Notes under the pieces: model-generated
What the model saw: only the letters and a program-made list of their open reading frames with translations
Databases searched by the model: none
Told to the model about the DNA's origin: nothing
Origin: JAIXWP01 sp041391745
GTDB lineage: Bacteria > Bacteroidota > Bacteroidia > Flavobacteriales_D > Sanyastnellaceae
NCBI GenBank assembly: GCA_041391745.1
Contig: JAWKNK010000017.1
Coordinates: forward strand, 1 to 64,000
Direction: 5' to 3'
DNA length: 64,000 bases
In this document: positions 63,102 to 64,000 of the stretch, piece by piece
Position numbering within the stretch: the stretch's first letter is position 1
How the letters are laid out: each line of letters begins with the position of its first letter
Position numbers and translations under genes: made by a program

Positions 63102-63503
63102 TTACTCCTTTTTTGCCTTAGTAGCAATAACGGGATTGCAGTGCAGTACCTTCAAGGTTGAAAAAAGTTCAATGGTCTCGCCTGTTGGCACGTCTCTGTC
63201 CACATTTAGGATTACAGTGCGTTTATCGTCTGGCTTACCTGCCATAAGGGCTGTAAGCTTATCCTTGATCATTTCCTTCCCTACTACATCATTATTTACC
63301 ATGAATACCAAATCTTTGGTGATGGTAACCGACACAGCACCTGAGAGTGCTTCACCGGTTGAAGTTTTAGGGAGATTTACAGCTTCACCGTTTACAGCCA
63401 TGGTAGACATTACGATGAAGAAAATCAAAAGAAGGAACACGAGGTCGGAGATAGACGACATGTTGGCTTCTGCCTTTATTGTATTTCGTCTTCCAAAATC
63501 CAT
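63102..63503 (-). CDS. ExbD/TolR family biopolymer transport protein
   Basis: 133 residues. MDFGRRNTIKAEANMSSISDLVFLLLIFFIVMS is the classic ExbD start, with one transmembrane helix and the proton-path Asp in SDLVFLL. The periplasmic domain ends RDVPTGETIELFSTLKVLHC. With ExbB it uses the proton gradient to drive TonB. It lies 2 bases before the TonB gene. Confidence 0.92.
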   Translation of the reverse strand: MDFGRRNTIKAEANMSSISDLVFLLLIFFIVMSTMAVNGEAVNLPKTSTGEALSGAVSVTITKDLVFMVNNDVVGKEMIKDKLTALMAGKPDDKRTVILNVDRDVPTGETIELFSTLKVLHCNPVIATKAKKE

Positions 63504-63512
63504 AAGCCCTCC

Positions 63513-64000
63513 TTAGTTAGTTGGTTGTTCGAGGATGTCGATGAACTCAACTGCTCTCGCTTCCATTTTATTGATCACCTTTCCGATGCGTCCTACAAGC
63601 GTGTTGTATGCTACGAATGCGATAATCCCCACAATCAAACCAACAACAGTGGTAATCATTGCAAGCATCATATCACCGCCCATCGAAGCGAGGTCTGGAC
63701 CGTTTACTTTGATAGAGCGAAATACACCGACCATACCTATTACTGTACCAAGGAAACCTAGCATCGGAGCAGCTCCAGCGCTGGTGGCAAGGAAAGATAC
63801 ATTTTTCTCCAAATTATAAATTTCAAGCTTACCCACGTTTTCGATGGCAGCTTTGATATCCGTCATATCCTTTCCAATTCGGCTGATTCCTTTTTCAAGC
63901 ATTCTTGCCACAGGAGTTTGACTAGTGGCACACAGGTTTCTCGCGCTATCCAATTTACCTTGATTGATGTACTCCTTGATTTTATCCATGAAGTTACCTT
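63513..64000 (-). CDS. ExbB/TolQ/MotA-family proton channel, N-terminus outside the window
   Basis: At least 162 codons; the frame is open past the Met at 63989 to the window edge (GNFMDKIKEYINQGK), so the first helix and signal lie outside. The rest carries two helices: VSFLATSAGAAPMLGFLGTVIGMVGVFRSI and MLAMITTVVGLIVGIIAFVAYNTLV, the TolQ/ExbB signature region. Partner of the adjacent ExbD (9 bases apart). Partial by position, not damaged. Confidence 0.92.
   Translation of the reverse strand, partial: GNFMDKIKEYINQGKLDSARNLCATSQTPVARMLEKGISRIGKDMTDIKAAIENVGKLEIYNLEKNVSFLATSAGAAPMLGFLGTVIGMVGVFRSIKVNGPDLASMGGDMMLAMITTVVGLIVGIIAFVAYNTLVGRIGKVINKMEARAVEFIDILEQPTN

Overview
The window looks like a chromosomal segment of a gliding-type Bacteroidota, most likely Flavobacteriales. 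The evidence is a type IX secretion (T9SS) type B sorting domain, a PorP/SprF-like protein, a PorZ-like beta-propeller protein, an IPExxxVDY-family gene beside pyruvate kinase, DUF4296, a DnaG whose zinc ligands are all replaced, and repeated -7 boxes of the Bacteroidota form TAnnTTTG. No rRNA, tRNA, CRISPR array, insertion sequence or phage gene was recognised. Most of the window is core metabolism, with accessory genes at about 1-6 kb, 30.3-33.7 kb and 35.2-40.8 kb.

Layout. 1-6.2 kb (+): the 3' part of a giant HYR-repeat adhesin with a type B C-terminal domain, a PorP/SprF-like partner and a badly frameshifted TPR/PD40/OmpA gene. 6.2-9.1 kb (-): pyruvate kinase (3' end frameshifted), its IPExxxVDY neighbour and an LD-carboxypeptidase. 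9.2-22.6 kb: metG, a class-A-like serine hydrolase, a methyltransferase, asd, a large lamin-tail surface protein, a polysaccharide deacetylase, rsmA, a NUDIX hydrolase, dnaG and a cation/proton antiporter. 22.7-29.9 kb (+): a complete SUF iron-sulfur operon (SufA-like, sufB, sufC, sufD, sufS, sufE, DUF59) followed by dxr. 29.9-33.7 kb: small membrane, DUF and regulatory genes. 33.8-38.8 kb (-): a ClC channel, a SoxB-like Tat-exported metallophosphoesterase, a TsdA-like dihaem cytochrome and an HTH regulator. 39-41 kb: a possible small RNA or attenuated leader with a perfect terminator, then an OmpA-first envelope protein. 40.7-54.4 kb (-): folB, gltX, frr, pyrH, the two 3-oxoacid CoA-transferase subunits, a penicillin-binding protein, uvrC, an epimerase, DUF4296, pyrC, a glycosyltransferase and fbp. 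54.5-64 kb: an OmpA lipid/peptidoglycan-type protein, leuS, porZ, folC and a TonB-ExbD-ExbB cluster cut by the right edge.

Three points stand out. First, nearly the same palindrome (GTGTACA, three bases, TACACTTAG) lies upstream of the pyruvate kinase operon and between fbp and its divergent neighbour, which suggests shared control of glycolysis and gluconeogenesis. Second, a TsdA-like thiosulfate dehydrogenase sits next to a SoxB-like protein with altered metal ligands, a possible small thiosulfate-processing unit. Third, several genes have a -7 box exactly four bases before the start codon, which predicts leaderless mRNAs.

A caution on quality: frameshifts are concentrated in blocks (about 4.6-6.7 kb, 45.8-48.9 kb and 51.9-52.6 kb, plus single sites near 18.11 and 25.87 kb). 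Many are one-base changes in homopolymers, they cross gene boundaries and strands, and they hit housekeeping genes. Consensus error is more likely than true gene decay.
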